A stretch of 64,000 nt of DNA, taken from the NCBI GenBank assembly GCA_942491465.1, contig CALOBA010000071.1, positions 124,001-188,000 of the forward strand. Reading direction: 5' to 3'. The notes below the pieces were generated by a model. That model was not told the DNA's origin. It was given only the letters and a program-made list of their open reading frames with translations, and made no database searches. Position numbers and translations under genes: made by a program. Below are positions 23,885-32,926 of this stretch, in pieces; within the stretch, counting starts at the first letter, position 1; every line of letters starts with the position of its first letter. This stretch comes from CALOBA01 sp942491465. Lineage in GTDB: Bacteria > Pseudomonadota > Gammaproteobacteria > Chromatiales > Chromatiaceae.

Positions 23885-24549
23885 GTCTAGATGACTCCAG
23901 GCCTGTGCCCGTGCACGGTCTACCGGGGCCCCTGCCGGAAGGCGAGGGGCTCCGCTGGCAAGGCGCCCCCCGGTGGGGGGCCCTTGCTCGGCGGGCGTTC
24001 CATGTGCGCAAGGTCGCGGTGTATTTCGGTCTGTTGATCCTGCTGCGCATCGTCCTGATGATGACCGGCGAGGCGACGCTGCCGGAGGTTGTCGCTTCCG
24101 CCCTCTGGCTGGTCACGTTGGCGGCCTTGGCGATTGGGATCCTCACCCTGCTTGCCTGGGCGTACAGCAAGACCACGGTCTACAGCATTACGGATCGCCG
24201 CTTGATCATCCGCTTCGGCGTCGCGTTGCCGATGACCGTGAACATCCCGTTCAAGGTCGTGGACGGTGCCGGGCTGAAGTTGTACAAGGACGGGACCGGC
24301 GACATACCGCTGACCTTGATCAAGCACCAACGCGTGAACTACCTCATCATGTGGCCGAATGTGCGGCCTTGGTATTTCATGCCGGCCCAGCCGATGATCC
24401 GAGGCATCGCCGACCCCAAGGGTGTCGCCGAACTGCTTGCCGATGCGCTGCGCGAGGCCGTCCAAACCGAGGCCGAGGAGCCGGCATCGGAGAACGGCGA
24501 CGAATCGGCCGGCAAGACCGCCGATGCCTTGGCGGGCTCCACCAATTGA
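23881..24549 (+). CDS. puhB: Photosynthetic complex assembly protein PuhB
   Basis: A 222-residue membrane protein required for efficient reaction-centre assembly. It begins at a GTG that overlaps the puhA stop. Two or three hydrophobic helices (about 48-66 and 72-95) are followed by a bPH-like beta region with T-T-V-Y-S-I-T-D-R-R-L-I-I-R-F-G-V-A-L-P, the family core. The acidic C-terminal tail (E-A-E-E-P-A-S-E) is low complexity. The next gene, puhC, follows after 128 bp. Confidence 0.93.
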   Translation: MSLDDSRPVPVHGLPGPLPEGEGLRWQGAPRWGALARRAFHVRKVAVYFGLLILLRIVLMMTGEATLPEVVASALWLVTLAALAIGILTLLAWAYSKTTVYSITDRRLIIRFGVALPMTVNIPFKVVDGAGLKLYKDGTGDIPLTLIKHQRVNYLIMWPNVRPWYFMPAQPMIRGIADPKGVAELLADALREAVQTEAEEPASENGDESAGKTADALAGSTN

Positions 24550-24677
24550 TGACAGCGATCAACGGCCCTCGGGCGGGCCTACCGCGCGAGGAGGGACCTT
24601 CCACGCTTTCGGTAATCCGCCGGTTGGATGATCCCATCTGCCTGCTTCCATGACTCTCGACCCTTGAGAATCCATCG

Positions 24678-25202
24678 ATGAGCGATCCATTCGAGGGACG
24701 CCCGTTTCCGCGCGGGGTTCTGATCGGGGCGGCTGCCCTGATCGCGTTCGTCATCGCCTCGGTCGCCTTGGTGCGACTGACCGGCGTTGGCGGGACCGAG
24801 ATTCCACCGGCCCCGGTAGAATTTTCCGTTGAGCTTCGTTTTGACGATCAGGGCGACGGCACGACGCTGGTCTACGCCGCGACCGATCCCGAAGCGATCG
24901 CGGTGCTGGAATCCGCCGTGGATGGTTTTGTACTTGGCGTGCTGCGGACCATGGCCCGTGAGCGCCGAGGCTACGAGATCCCCATGACGGAGCCCTTCCG
25001 ACTCATGTTGCTCGAAGACGGGCGCTTCGTCTTCGAAGACCCGTCGACCGGACGCGAGATCGACTTGGGTGCCTTTGGGCCCACCAACGCCCAGTCCTTT
25101 GCCGACCTGCTCAAGGGCGTGCAGCTTCCGCCGCCGTCCGCCGGCCTGGGCGATGTCGAGGCTGATGCGGCCGTCTCCGAATCTCAGGCGGGCACGCCTT
25201 GA
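24678..25202 (+). CDS. puhC: Photosynthetic complex assembly protein PuhC
   Basis: A 174-residue protein with one N-terminal membrane helix (about residues 15-33) and a periplasmic domain. Recognisable parts are V-E-L-R-F-D-D-Q-G-D-G-T-T-L-V-Y and G-V-L-R-T-M-A-R-E-R-R, typical of PuhC. It assists organisation of the reaction centre-LH1 core. Position between puhB and puhE agrees with the conserved order. The Glu/Ala/Ser C-terminal tail is variable. Confidence 0.88.
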   Translation: MSDPFEGRPFPRGVLIGAAALIAFVIASVALVRLTGVGGTEIPPAPVEFSVELRFDDQGDGTTLVYAATDPEAIAVLESAVDGFVLGVLRTMARERRGYEIPMTEPFRLMLLEDGRFVFEDPSTGREIDLGAFGPTNAQSFADLLKGVQLPPPSAGLGDVEADAAVSESQAGTP

Positions 25203-25432
25203 GCCGAGACGACAACCGACGTTTTCAACGCCCGGGCCTGGCCAGGGCGCGGATTGCCGGGGCTTTCGGGAGTGCTTCCCAAGCAGGTCATGACGACATC
25301 GCGGGTACCTAGTCTGCTCGGCGTTCTACCCGGCATCCGGAATCCCCTGAGGTCGCGCACTGGCCGACAGTGCCCAACGGCGATGGGGATGGTGTGCCAC
25401 TATCGGTTGGATCGGACAGGTCAGGACCGGCG

Positions 25433-26236
25433 ATGTTGAGCTATGTCTTTGCGGTGGGCTATGCGCTGTTCCTGTGGTGGTTCAGCACCGGCCTGATCCT
25501 CTATCTCGACAGCCGCCCGGCACAGACCTATCGGTGGAGCATCCTCGGTGCGACCCTGCTGCTGCTGCTCTGCATCGGGGCGCTCATCCTGCTTCGGGAC
25601 CGCGGCGGCGCGCTCGCCGCCTATCTCGGCTTCACCGCGGGCGTCTTTGTCTGGGGCTGGCTTGAGATCACCTATTTCATGGGCTACATCACGGGTCCGC
25701 GCAAGGCGCCCTGTCCCGACCCGTGCAGCAATCCCCGCCGCTTCTGGCTGGCGTTGCAGACGAGTCTGTACCATGAGCTGTCCATTGTGGTGGTGGGCCT
25801 CCTGCTCATCTTCATCACCTGGGATCGATTCAACCAGGTCGGCACCTGGACCTTCATGATCCTGTGGTGGATGCGTTGGAGCGCAAAGCTCAATCTATTC
25901 TTCGGCGTGCCGAATCTGAACGAGGAGTGGCTGCCGGAACACCTGCGGTTCTTGACCAGCTACCTGGCCAAGCGGCCGATGAATCTGCTCTTTCCGGTGT
26001 CGGTCAGTGCCGCCAGCGTGATCATGTCGCTGCTGGTGGCCACGGCCCTGGATGTGGCGCCTGGAGGCTATGCGGCCGCGGCGCTGATGCTGACGGCGAC
26101 GATGCTCGCGCTGGCGATCTTGGAGCACTGGTTCCTGGTGCTACCGGTGGCCGATGCGGCACTCTGGAACTGGGCGTTGGATGCCCGAGATCGTCTGCGC
26201 GATGAGCGGGCGGAGTCGCAGAACGGCTCAAGCTAG
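25433..26236 (+). CDS. puhE: PuhE membrane protein (DUF3623)
   Basis: A 267-residue integral membrane protein with about seven helices. Signature stretches are W-W-F-S-T-G-L-I-L-Y-L-D, S-L-Y-H-E-L-S, M-R-W-S-A-K-L-N-L-F-F-G-V-P-N and E-H-L-R-F-L-T-S-Y. PuhE modulates BChl production and complex assembly; its exact reaction is unknown. The ATG at 25433 after AGGACCGG is preferred to a longer frame beginning at 25370. It is the last gene of the superoperon before the FNR-type promoter. Confidence 0.9.
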   Translation: MLSYVFAVGYALFLWWFSTGLILYLDSRPAQTYRWSILGATLLLLLCIGALILLRDRGGALAAYLGFTAGVFVWGWLEITYFMGYITGPRKAPCPDPCSNPRRFWLALQTSLYHELSIVVVGLLLIFITWDRFNQVGTWTFMILWWMRWSAKLNLFFGVPNLNEEWLPEHLRFLTSYLAKRPMNLLFPVSVSAASVIMSLLVATALDVAPGGYAAAALMLTATMLALAILEHWFLVLPVADAALWNWALDARDRLRDERAESQNGSS

Positions 26237-26383
26237 CCGCAGCCAGGTCGAAGGAGGGCGGCCCCGTATCGACGCGCGGGTTGGTTCCAAGAAAATACAA
26301 CCGTCGGGGCAGCCGATATTTGACATGGACACGGCGCCGATGTTTCACTTTGCAGCTCGATCCGATGGGCAAAGGGATGCGCC

Positions 26384-26425
26384 TTGACGTGAGTCAACCC
26401 CGCTCGCCCGCGGTTTGGCTAACTT
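26384..26425 (+). promoter_or_regulatory. FNR/Anr-dependent promoter upstream of hemN-like gene
   Basis: TTGACGTGAGTCAA at 26384-26397 matches the FNR half-site rule TTGA(C/T)-N4-(A/G)TCAA. A -10 TAACTT lies at 26420-26425, which would start transcripts near 26432. The site centre at 26390.5 is then at -41.5, the class II FNR activation position. Oxygen-independent coproporphyrinogen oxidase genes are known FNR targets, which fits. Confidence 0.75.
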
Positions 26426-26467
26426 TGCAGATGCTTTGTCCCCGCCCAAGCCCCCAGAGGATCTTCG

Positions 26468-26638
26468 ATGCGCAGCTCCATGAGTCACCCGACGGAAAAC
26501 TCGGCCGACTACCGGCTTTGCTCGCCTATGGTGACGCGACCGCGGCCTTGCCCTGGGATGGTCGGAGCCTCCGGTCGGATCATCGCGGCCCTCGTCGAGG
26601 AGTCAGGCAACAAGGCTGTTGACAACGTCACCAACTGA
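26468..26638 (+). CDS. Possible small protein in hemN leader
   Basis: A 56-codon frame, M-R-S-S-M-S-H-P-T-E-N-S-A-D, ending G-N-K-A-V-D-N-V-T-N, between the FNR-type promoter and the hemN-like start. An internal ATG at 26480 is also possible. It resembles no family I know and lacks a membrane segment. Its stop is 13 bp before the next start, which is compatible with coupling, but chance cannot be excluded. Confidence 0.3.
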   Translation: MRSSMSHPTENSADYRLCSPMVTRPRPCPGMVGASGRIIAALVEESGNKAVDNVTN

Positions 26639-26650
26639 GGCTTGTCCCCC

Positions 26651-28015
26651 ATGACTGCTACGGCACCGAAGGATATTTCTCCGCAGTTGATCGACCGATT
26701 TACGCGTCAGGGGCCTCAGTGGACACAGCCGGAGCCCACCAGCGTCTGGGCAAACGTCGGCGACGACTCCGCCTATCGCGCGGCCCTCGCGGGTGTCGCT
26801 GCCGATACGGACCAAACACTGGCCCTCTACCTGCACGTCCCCTTCTGCCCGGGGCGCTGTCTGTATTGCGGCTGCAACACGACGGTGACCCACGATACCG
26901 CGCGCATCGACGGCTACCTCGATACGCTGGAGCGTGAGATCGAAATGGTCGCGGACGTCATCGGTGGTGAGCGCGACGTCGTGCAGCTCCATGTCGCCGG
27001 CGGCACCCCCAACTATTTGAACGACGCCCAGCTCACGCGGCTCGCGGAGATGTACGAGCGGCGGTTCCGCATCCTGCCGGAGACGGATGCGGCCATCGAA
27101 TGCGACCCGCGCCGGACCTCCGCCGGGCAGCTTGAGCTGTTGCACGCCTTGGGCTTTCGCCGCATCACCTTCGGCATTCAGGACTTGGAGCCCAAGGTGC
27201 AGCGTGCCATCGGTCGTATTCAATCCATTGAGCTGGTCCGCGACGTCTACTGGATGGCCCGCGAGGTCGGCTTCGACAGCATCGGCTTCGACCTGATCTA
27301 CGGCCTGCCGGAGCAGACGGAGGCGAGCTTCCAGGCAACCCTCGACGCCGTCCTGGAGATGGCCCCGGATCGGGTGGCCTGCTTCGGCTATTCCCGCGGG
27401 ACCGACCGCGATCCGCACCAGCATGCCATCGACATCCATCGGCTGCCCTCCGAGCTGGACCGTCAAGTCCTGTTCCACCGCGCCGTGAGTGCCTTCACCG
27501 GCAACGGCTACAGCTGGATCGGGCTGGATGTCTTCTCGCTGGAGACCGACGAGCTGGCGGTGGCCCAGGAGGAGGGCCGGCTGCACCGCAACTGCATCGG
27601 CTACACGGCCACGCCGGCGACTCAGCTGCTCGGCTTCGGCACCGGTGCCGTCGGCGAGATCGACGGCTACTGCATCCAGAACGTATCCGAGATTGCCGAG
27701 TGGCAGGCGGCGGTGGATCGGGGGAGGCTGCCGGTGGCCCGATCACATCGGCTGGATACCATCGATCGGCGCCGACGCGACGCCATCGCCCACCTGATCT
27801 GCAATCAGGAGCTGCCCGAGCAGCTGGCCAAGGGTTGTCTTGACGATGAGTACAAGCGGCTTGCCGGGTACGCCGCGGACGGACTGGTGGAGCTCTCGCC
27901 GGATCGCCTGCGGGTGACCCCGACCGGGCGCTACTTTCTGCGTCGCCTCTGCACCGAGCACGATGCCTACTTTGAATGGGACCGCGCCCGCTGGCACTTC
28001 TCGCGAACAAACTGA
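26651..28015 (+). CDS. hemN: Oxygen-independent coproporphyrinogen III oxidase (HemN-type radical SAM)
   Basis: A 454-residue radical SAM enzyme. Cys66, Cys70 and Cys73 (P-F-C-P-G-R-C-L-Y-C-G-C-N) bind the 4Fe-4S cluster, followed by the extra Cys75 typical of HemN. Y-L-H-V-P-F-C at the strand end, V-A-G-G-T-P-N-Y-L and F-G-I-Q-D-L-E are family motifs. True HemN makes protoporphyrinogen from coproporphyrinogen without oxygen, feeding heme and BChl synthesis. The N-terminal part with the SAM-binding Tyr-x-His is present, favouring HemN over HemW. ATG at 26651 is chosen; a TTG nine bases earlier is less likely. Confidence 0.88.
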   Translation: MTATAPKDISPQLIDRFTRQGPQWTQPEPTSVWANVGDDSAYRAALAGVAADTDQTLALYLHVPFCPGRCLYCGCNTTVTHDTARIDGYLDTLEREIEMVADVIGGERDVVQLHVAGGTPNYLNDAQLTRLAEMYERRFRILPETDAAIECDPRRTSAGQLELLHALGFRRITFGIQDLEPKVQRAIGRIQSIELVRDVYWMAREVGFDSIGFDLIYGLPEQTEASFQATLDAVLEMAPDRVACFGYSRGTDRDPHQHAIDIHRLPSELDRQVLFHRAVSAFTGNGYSWIGLDVFSLETDELAVAQEEGRLHRNCIGYTATPATQLLGFGTGAVGEIDGYCIQNVSEIAEWQAAVDRGRLPVARSHRLDTIDRRRRDAIAHLICNQELPEQLAKGCLDDEYKRLAGYAADGLVELSPDRLRVTPTGRYFLRRLCTEHDAYFEWDRARWHFSRTN

Positions 28016-28141
28016 GCACGAGGGCTGCGCGCGTCGTCGGGCAGCCCGGCTATCCCACTTTCCCCCTAAACGGCCCACCGGCGCAGTCGGTTCCCGGCCG
28101 GCTGTGCGACGATCGGCCCCTGCGCCAAGGTTGAGCATCCA

Positions 28142-28735
28142 TTGACTGCACCATCCGACGGACCCGCCCGTATCGGTCCAAACGCCATCATCCGTGTTGC
28201 CGAGGCCCTCGTCGCCCGCGGTGATGATCCCGCCCCCATCTTCTCCAGCGCCGGCCTGGCGCGTTACCTGGACGCACCGCCCGAGCAGATGGTGGACGAG
28301 GCCGAGGTCATCGCCCTGCAAACGGCCCTGCGGGCGAGCCTCGACCCCCAGAGCGCCAAGCAGGTCTCCCACGATGCGGGCCTGCGCACTGGCGACTACC
28401 TGCTCGCCCACCGTATCCCCAAGGGTGCCCAGCGCATCCTGAAGCTCTTGCCGCCGGGGCCGGCCAGCCGCATCCTGCTAAGCGCGGTGGGCAAGAACGC
28501 CTGGACCTTCTCCGGCAGCGGTCACTACAGCTTCGAGACGGGGCGGCCGGTGCGGGTGCGCATCGCCGATTGCCCGATCTGTCGTGGTGCCCGGGCCGAC
28601 CGGCCCGTCTGCGACTTCTACGCCGGGGCCTTCGAACGCCTGTTCACCACACTGGTCAGCCGCAAGACCCAGGTCCGCGAGACGCAGTGCCAGGCCCAGG
28701 GTGCCGATGCCTGCGTCTTCGAGATGCAGTGGTAG
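28142..28735 (+). CDS. bchJ: BchJ, V4R-domain protein of BChl synthesis
   Basis: A 197-residue protein starting at TTG (28142). The V4R domain includes Y-S-F-E-T-G-R-P-V near residue 128, C-P-I-C-R-G and C-D-F-Y-A-G-A-F-E-R-L-F, then a C-terminal E-T-Q-C-Q-A-Q-G-A-D-A-C-V-F-E typical of BchJ. It was once assigned as 8-vinyl reductase; later work points to a substrate-binding or carrier role. It lies between hemN and wrbA on the same strand, 126 bp after hemN. Confidence 0.88.
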   Translation: MTAPSDGPARIGPNAIIRVAEALVARGDDPAPIFSSAGLARYLDAPPEQMVDEAEVIALQTALRASLDPQSAKQVSHDAGLRTGDYLLAHRIPKGAQRILKLLPPGPASRILLSAVGKNAWTFSGSGHYSFETGRPVRVRIADCPICRGARADRPVCDFYAGAFERLFTTLVSRKTQVRETQCQAQGADACVFEMQW

Positions 28736-28751
28736 ATCTACCGGAGCCAGC

Positions 28752-29366
28752 ATGTCCCATATCCTGATCCTTTACTACAGCCGTTTCGGCGCCACCGCGG
28801 AGATGGCGCGAATGGTGGCCCGCGGGGTTGAAGAGGCCGGTGTCGAGGCGCGGTTGCGCACCGTGCCGCCGGTCTCCACCGTCTGCGAGGCCGTCGCCGA
28901 CCGCATCCCCGACAGCGGCGCCCCCTATGTCGATCACGCCGACCTGGCCGACTGCGCCGGACTTGCCCTGGGCAGTCCGACCCGGTTCGGCAACATGGCC
29001 GCGCCGATGAAGTACTTCCTCGACTCCACCTCGCCGCTTTGGCTCAAAGGCGCCTTGAGCGGCAAGCCGGCCGGGGTCTTCACGTCCACCTCCAGTCTGC
29101 ACGGCGGGCAGGAGAGCACCCTGCTGTCGATGATGCTGCCCCTGCTGCACCACGGCATGCTGCTGGTCGGCCTGCCCTACAGCGAGACCGACCTGCTGCA
29201 TACCGAGACCGGCGGGACGCCCTATGGGCCGTCGCACCTGGCCGGCATCGACAACGACAAGCCGCTCAGCGACGCCGAGCGACGGCTCTGCCAGGCCCTG
29301 GGTCGGCGGCTGGCACGCAGCGCCGTTGCGCTTGCCGGCGGCCGAGCGCCGGTTGCGGACGCATGA
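28752..29366 (+). CDS. wrbA: NAD(P)H:quinone oxidoreductase, WrbA family
   Basis: A 204-residue flavodoxin-like protein. FMN phosphate loop Y-Y-S-R-F-G-A-T-A near residue 8, the G-S-P-T-R-F-G-N-M loop near 74, and S-T-S-S-L-H-G-G-Q-E-S-T-L near 115 are WrbA signatures. The end carries the G-P-S-H-L-A-G loop. It reduces quinones by two electrons without semiquinone release and may protect the membrane quinone pool. It follows bchJ after 16 bp, likely in one transcript. Confidence 0.93.
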   Translation: MSHILILYYSRFGATAEMARMVARGVEEAGVEARLRTVPPVSTVCEAVADRIPDSGAPYVDHADLADCAGLALGSPTRFGNMAAPMKYFLDSTSPLWLKGALSGKPAGVFTSTSSLHGGQESTLLSMMLPLLHHGMLLVGLPYSETDLLHTETGGTPYGPSHLAGIDNDKPLSDAERRLCQALGRRLARSAVALAGGRAPVADA

Positions 29367-29484
29367 GCGCGAGCAGGGGATGCCTGATCGTGTCTGATGG
29401 CGCCGACGCCTTGACCGCAGCCGGCGAGCTTGCCCGCCGGGTCGGCCTCGGTCGCGCGTCGTTTCGGCCTTGACGTCGCCCGGA

Positions 29485-30216
29485 ATGGAGCAGATCCCGT
29501 TACCGCTGCGCCTGCCGAAGGGGCCGGGCCTCGACGCCTATGTGCCCGGGGGCAATCTCGAGGTCGTCGACGTGCTGCGCGATTGGCTGCGCGGACGGGG
29601 CCAGCGTCAACTGTTCCTGCACGGCGAGTCGGGGACCGGCAAGACCCATCTTTTGCACGCCGCGTGCCAAGCGGCGGCCAAGCAATCCCGGCGCGTGCTC
29701 TGTGTGCCCCTCGGCCATCCCGGCCTGGCGCCTCCGGTGCTCGACGACCTGGAGCTGCTCGACGGGGTCGCGATCGATGACATCCAGGCGATCGCCGGCG
29801 ACGCCGATTGGGAACGCGCCCTGTTCGGCCTCTACAATCGTCTCGCCGATGCCGGCCGTCCGTTGCTGTGCGCCGCGCGGCTGCCGCCGGGTGCCCTCGG
29901 GCTCGGTCTGCCGGACCTGGCCTCCCGGCTATCCGCCGGGGCAGCCTACGCATTGCAGCCGCTCGATGACGTCGGGCGCGGCGAGTTGCTGCGCCGCCTG
30001 CTGGACGCGCGCGGCCTGAAGATCGAGCAACGGGTGCTCGACTACATCCTCTCGCACTGTCCGCGGGCCCCCGGGGCGCTGGTCGATCTGATCGATGCGT
30101 TGGACCAGGCGAGCTGGATCAAGAAGCGCGCCGTCACCATCAAGCTCGTCGGCGAGGTCCTTGCCGGACAGCCGCCGGGCCCCATCGCGCCGGGGGCTCA
30201 AGAACAGGGGGCATAG
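29485..30216 (+). CDS. hda: DnaA regulatory inactivator Hda
   Basis: A 243-residue AAA+ protein. The N-terminal M-E-Q-I-P-L-P-L-R-L-P is the sliding-clamp binding motif by which Hda docks on DnaN and triggers ATP hydrolysis by DnaA after initiation. Walker A is G-E-S-G-T-G-K-T-H-L-L near residue 50, Walker B A-I-D-D-I-Q-A. The C-terminal region lacks the DnaA DNA-binding domain. I take the ATG at 29485, since the clamp motif normally starts right after Met; a TTG at 29470 would add five residues. Only 2 bp separate it from the adenine deaminase gene. Confidence 0.92.
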   Translation: MEQIPLPLRLPKGPGLDAYVPGGNLEVVDVLRDWLRGRGQRQLFLHGESGTGKTHLLHAACQAAAKQSRRVLCVPLGHPGLAPPVLDDLELLDGVAIDDIQAIAGDADWERALFGLYNRLADAGRPLLCAARLPPGALGLGLPDLASRLSAGAAYALQPLDDVGRGELLRRLLDARGLKIEQRVLDYILSHCPRAPGALVDLIDALDQASWIKKRAVTIKLVGEVLAGQPPGPIAPGAQEQGA

Positions 30217-30218
30217 GC

Positions 30219-31898
30219 ATGTTCCAGCTCAAGTCCATCTCCGGTCAGGTCGTGGACCTGATCGCCGGGCGCATCTTCCCCGGCACCATCCGCATCAGCG
30301 ACGGGCGGATCAGCGAGATCGTCCCGCGCGCGCCCGGCCCCTGCGGGGCCGACGGCGGCGGCTTCCTGATCCCCGGCCTGATCGATGCCCACCTGCATGT
30401 GGAGAGCACCCTGATGGTGCCCTCGGAGCTGGCGCGGCTCGCGGTGCGCCACGGCACCGTCGGCACGGTCTCCGATCCCCACGAGATCGCCAACGTCCTC
30501 GGCGTCGCCGGCATCGATTTCATGCTGGACAACGCGGCCCGGGTGCCGTTTCGTTTCCGCTTCGGTGCGCCCTCCTGCGTGCCGGCGACACCCTTCGAGA
30601 CCTCCGGGGCCTGCCTGGGTATCGATGCGGTCCGCGGGCTCTTGGCGCGCCCGCAGATCGGCTACCTGAGCGAGGTGATGAACGTCCCCGGCGTGCTCGC
30701 CGAGGAGCCGCAGCTGATGGCCAAGCTCGACGCCGCCAAGGCCGCCGGCAAGCCCATCGACGGCCATGCCCCGGGGCTGCGCGGCAAGGATCTGGAGCGC
30801 TACGTCGCCGCCGGCATCGGCACCGACCACGAGACCACGACGCTGGCGGAGGCCGAGGAGAAGCTGCGCCTGGGCATGCGCATCCTGATCCGCGAGGGCT
30901 CCGCCGCGCGGGACTTCGCCACCTTGGCCCCACTCATCGACCAGTGGCCGGAACAGGTCATGTTCTGCTCCGACGACCTGCACCCGGATGACCTGATCGA
31001 CGGCCACATCGACCGGCTGCTGCGCCGGGCGGTGGCGCTGGACATCGACCCGCTGCACGCCCTGCGCGCGGCCACGCTGAACCCGATCCGCTACTACCGG
31101 CTCGACGCCGGCCTGCTCCAGAGCGGGGACCCGGCGGACATCGTGCAGGTGGAAGACCTGAAGGGGTTCAAGGTCCGACAGACCATCATCGCCGGCCAGA
31201 TCGTCGCCCGCGACGGCAAGTGCCTGATCGAGCGCCAACCCGTCACCCCGATCAATCGATTCGAGGCCCGCCCCAAGCAACCGGCCGACTTCGCCGTCGC
31301 CGACCCCGGCGCTCCGGTCCCGGTCATCGTCGCCACCGACGGCTCGGTGCTCACCGGACGCGACGAGGCCCGCCCGCCGACGGTCGACGGGCAGCTGCTG
31401 GCCGATCCCGGCCACGATCTGCTCAAGCTCAGCGTGGTCAACCGCTACGCAGACCGCCCGCCGGCGGTGGCCTGGGTACGTGGCTTCGGGCTGCAGCGCG
31501 GCGCCATCGCCTCATCGGTGGCCCACGACTCCCACAACATCGTCGCCGTCGGCTGTGACGATGACGCGCTGTGTCGCGCCGTCAATCAGGTCATCGCGCA
31601 GCGCGGCGGGCTCGCGGTGGTGGACGCCGACGACGCGCGCCTGCTGCCCCTGCCGGTGGCCGGCATCATGAGCGATCAGGACGGCTTCGAGGTCGCCGCC
31701 GACTACGCCCGCATCGACGAACAGGCCCGCGCCCTGGGCTCGCCGCTGTCCGCCCCGTTCATGACCCTGTCGTTCATGGCCCTGCTGGTCATCCCGGCGC
31801 TGAAGCTCAGCGACCAGGGGCTGTTCGACGGCGACGCCTTCCAACTCGTTGACCCAAAGCCCGGGGGTGCCGATGGCGAGCAGCTTGAGCAAGTTTGA
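30219..31898 (+). CDS. ade: Adenine deaminase (Ade family)
   Basis: A 559-residue amidohydrolase that converts adenine to hypoxanthine. The metal-site motif D-A-H-L-H-V-E-S-T-L lies near residue 58, G-T-V-G-T-V-S-D-P-H-E-I-A-N-V near 92, G-H-A-P-G-L near 182 and F-C-S-D-D-L near 252. The C-terminal domain with V-A-H-D-S-H-N-I-V-A-V-G is diagnostic of Ade as opposed to adenosine deaminase. It is adjacent to hda, with no evident functional link. A ribosome site AGGGGGC overlaps the end of hda. Confidence 0.93.
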   Translation: MFQLKSISGQVVDLIAGRIFPGTIRISDGRISEIVPRAPGPCGADGGGFLIPGLIDAHLHVESTLMVPSELARLAVRHGTVGTVSDPHEIANVLGVAGIDFMLDNAARVPFRFRFGAPSCVPATPFETSGACLGIDAVRGLLARPQIGYLSEVMNVPGVLAEEPQLMAKLDAAKAAGKPIDGHAPGLRGKDLERYVAAGIGTDHETTTLAEAEEKLRLGMRILIREGSAARDFATLAPLIDQWPEQVMFCSDDLHPDDLIDGHIDRLLRRAVALDIDPLHALRAATLNPIRYYRLDAGLLQSGDPADIVQVEDLKGFKVRQTIIAGQIVARDGKCLIERQPVTPINRFEARPKQPADFAVADPGAPVPVIVATDGSVLTGRDEARPPTVDGQLLADPGHDLLKLSVVNRYADRPPAVAWVRGFGLQRGAIASSVAHDSHNIVAVGCDDDALCRAVNQVIAQRGGLAVVDADDARLLPLPVAGIMSDQDGFEVAADYARIDEQARALGSPLSAPFMTLSFMALLVIPALKLSDQGLFDGDAFQLVDPKPGGADGEQLEQV

Positions 31899-32146
31899 CG
31901 GAGGGTGGTTTGCTCGGGACGGCGACGGCAATAGGCACCTGCGCGACATCCCTTTGACTTGACAACCATTTTTGCATCCGTTTGGCAGCGAGGTCATGGG
32001 CTGCTTTCATGTGCCGCGTCGCCGCCGTTTCCTGATCTGCCTCGCTGCGAACAGAGAAAAAAGCTGGGTGTACTTTCCGTTAACGGGCGGTCCGGGAAAC
32101 TAGCTGAAGCGGCGAACAATGTGCCGCGTCAGTGGTGTAGCGGACC
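31899..32146. other. Intergenic region after adenine deaminase
   Basis: About 250 bp without a supported gene, AT-richer than its surroundings in part (around 32040-32090). It marks the start of a decayed accessory stretch. Confidence 0.4.
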
Positions 32147-32926
32147 CTACTTCAGCTGCTGCAACACACGCTGCGCTTCCGCCAGCTCCTCGGCGCTGCC
32201 TTGAGAGCGCTGCAACAGCAACTGCAAGAGCTCTCGCGCCTTCGACGTCCCGCCAGTCGCGGCGAGCGCCTGCGCATAGTGGAGCGTCACCTGCGGGTTA
32301 CCGGGCAATCCGTCGTGCGCGTTGCGCAGCACCATCACTGCCTCCTCCGCCTTGTTCATCGCCAATAGACCCTGCCCCAGGGTATCTGCAACCGCAGGAT
32401 TTTCCGGTGCCAGCGCCCGCGCCCGGCGCGCATAGCGCGTGGCCTCATCCGGCTGACGATCGAGCAGCAGCTCGGCAAGATTGTTCAATGCCGCCACGTC
32501 GTCTGCATCGCGCTCGATCACGTCCTCATAGGCCGCCACCGCCTCAGCCTTTTTCCCCTGGGCTGCATAGAGTTGCGCAACTTGGCGGCGCGCTACCAAA
32601 TCATCCGGGTTGCTGGCCAACCAGCGTTGCGCCGTTTTTTAGGCACCGGCGTTATCCCCGGAGCGCTCCTGTTGGCGCAGCAGCGTGTCAAAGTAGCGTC
32701 GATCGTCCGGGTAGCGGCCGTAGAGTGTGGACAGCGTCGCAATGGCCTGATCCGACTCGCCCCGATGCTGCATCAACAGCGCGGAAAAATACTTAATCTG
32801 CGGGTTACCCTGACTGACCTGGCCAAGACGCTGCAACAACGCATCCAGCGCCCCGTCATCTTGCGTTGCCGTGATCAGGGTCGCGAAGGCTTGTTCGGCC
32901 TGTTCATCGTTGGGATCGAGCTGAAT
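32147..32926 (-). pseudogene. TPR-repeat protein, interrupted by in-frame stops
   Basis: One continuous frame on the minus strand reads as tetratricopeptide repeats (for example A-R-R-Q-V-A-Q-L-Y-A-A-Q-G-K, L-N-N-L-A-E-L-L-L, A-D-T-L-G-Q-G-L-L-A and A-L-L-M-Q-H-R-G-E-S-D-Q-A-I). A TAA at 32639-32641 falls inside it, just before an A-run, and a TAG near 32927 cuts it at the upstream side. Sequence on both sides of the TAA is in the same frame, so this is a nonsense mutation rather than two genes. The repeat style resembles the exosortase-associated PrsT TPR proteins, but that is tentative. Confidence 0.7.

Noticed and set aside
12525..26236. Assigning the organism to BChl a or BChl b producers
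   Set aside because: The genes that decide this (bchXYZ type, bciA) are not in the window, and bchF and bchP occur in both groups.
29363..29473. A 36-codon frame between wrbA and hda
   Set aside because: Overlaps wrbA by 4 bp but has no ribosome site of note and no recognisable sequence; probably leader of hda.
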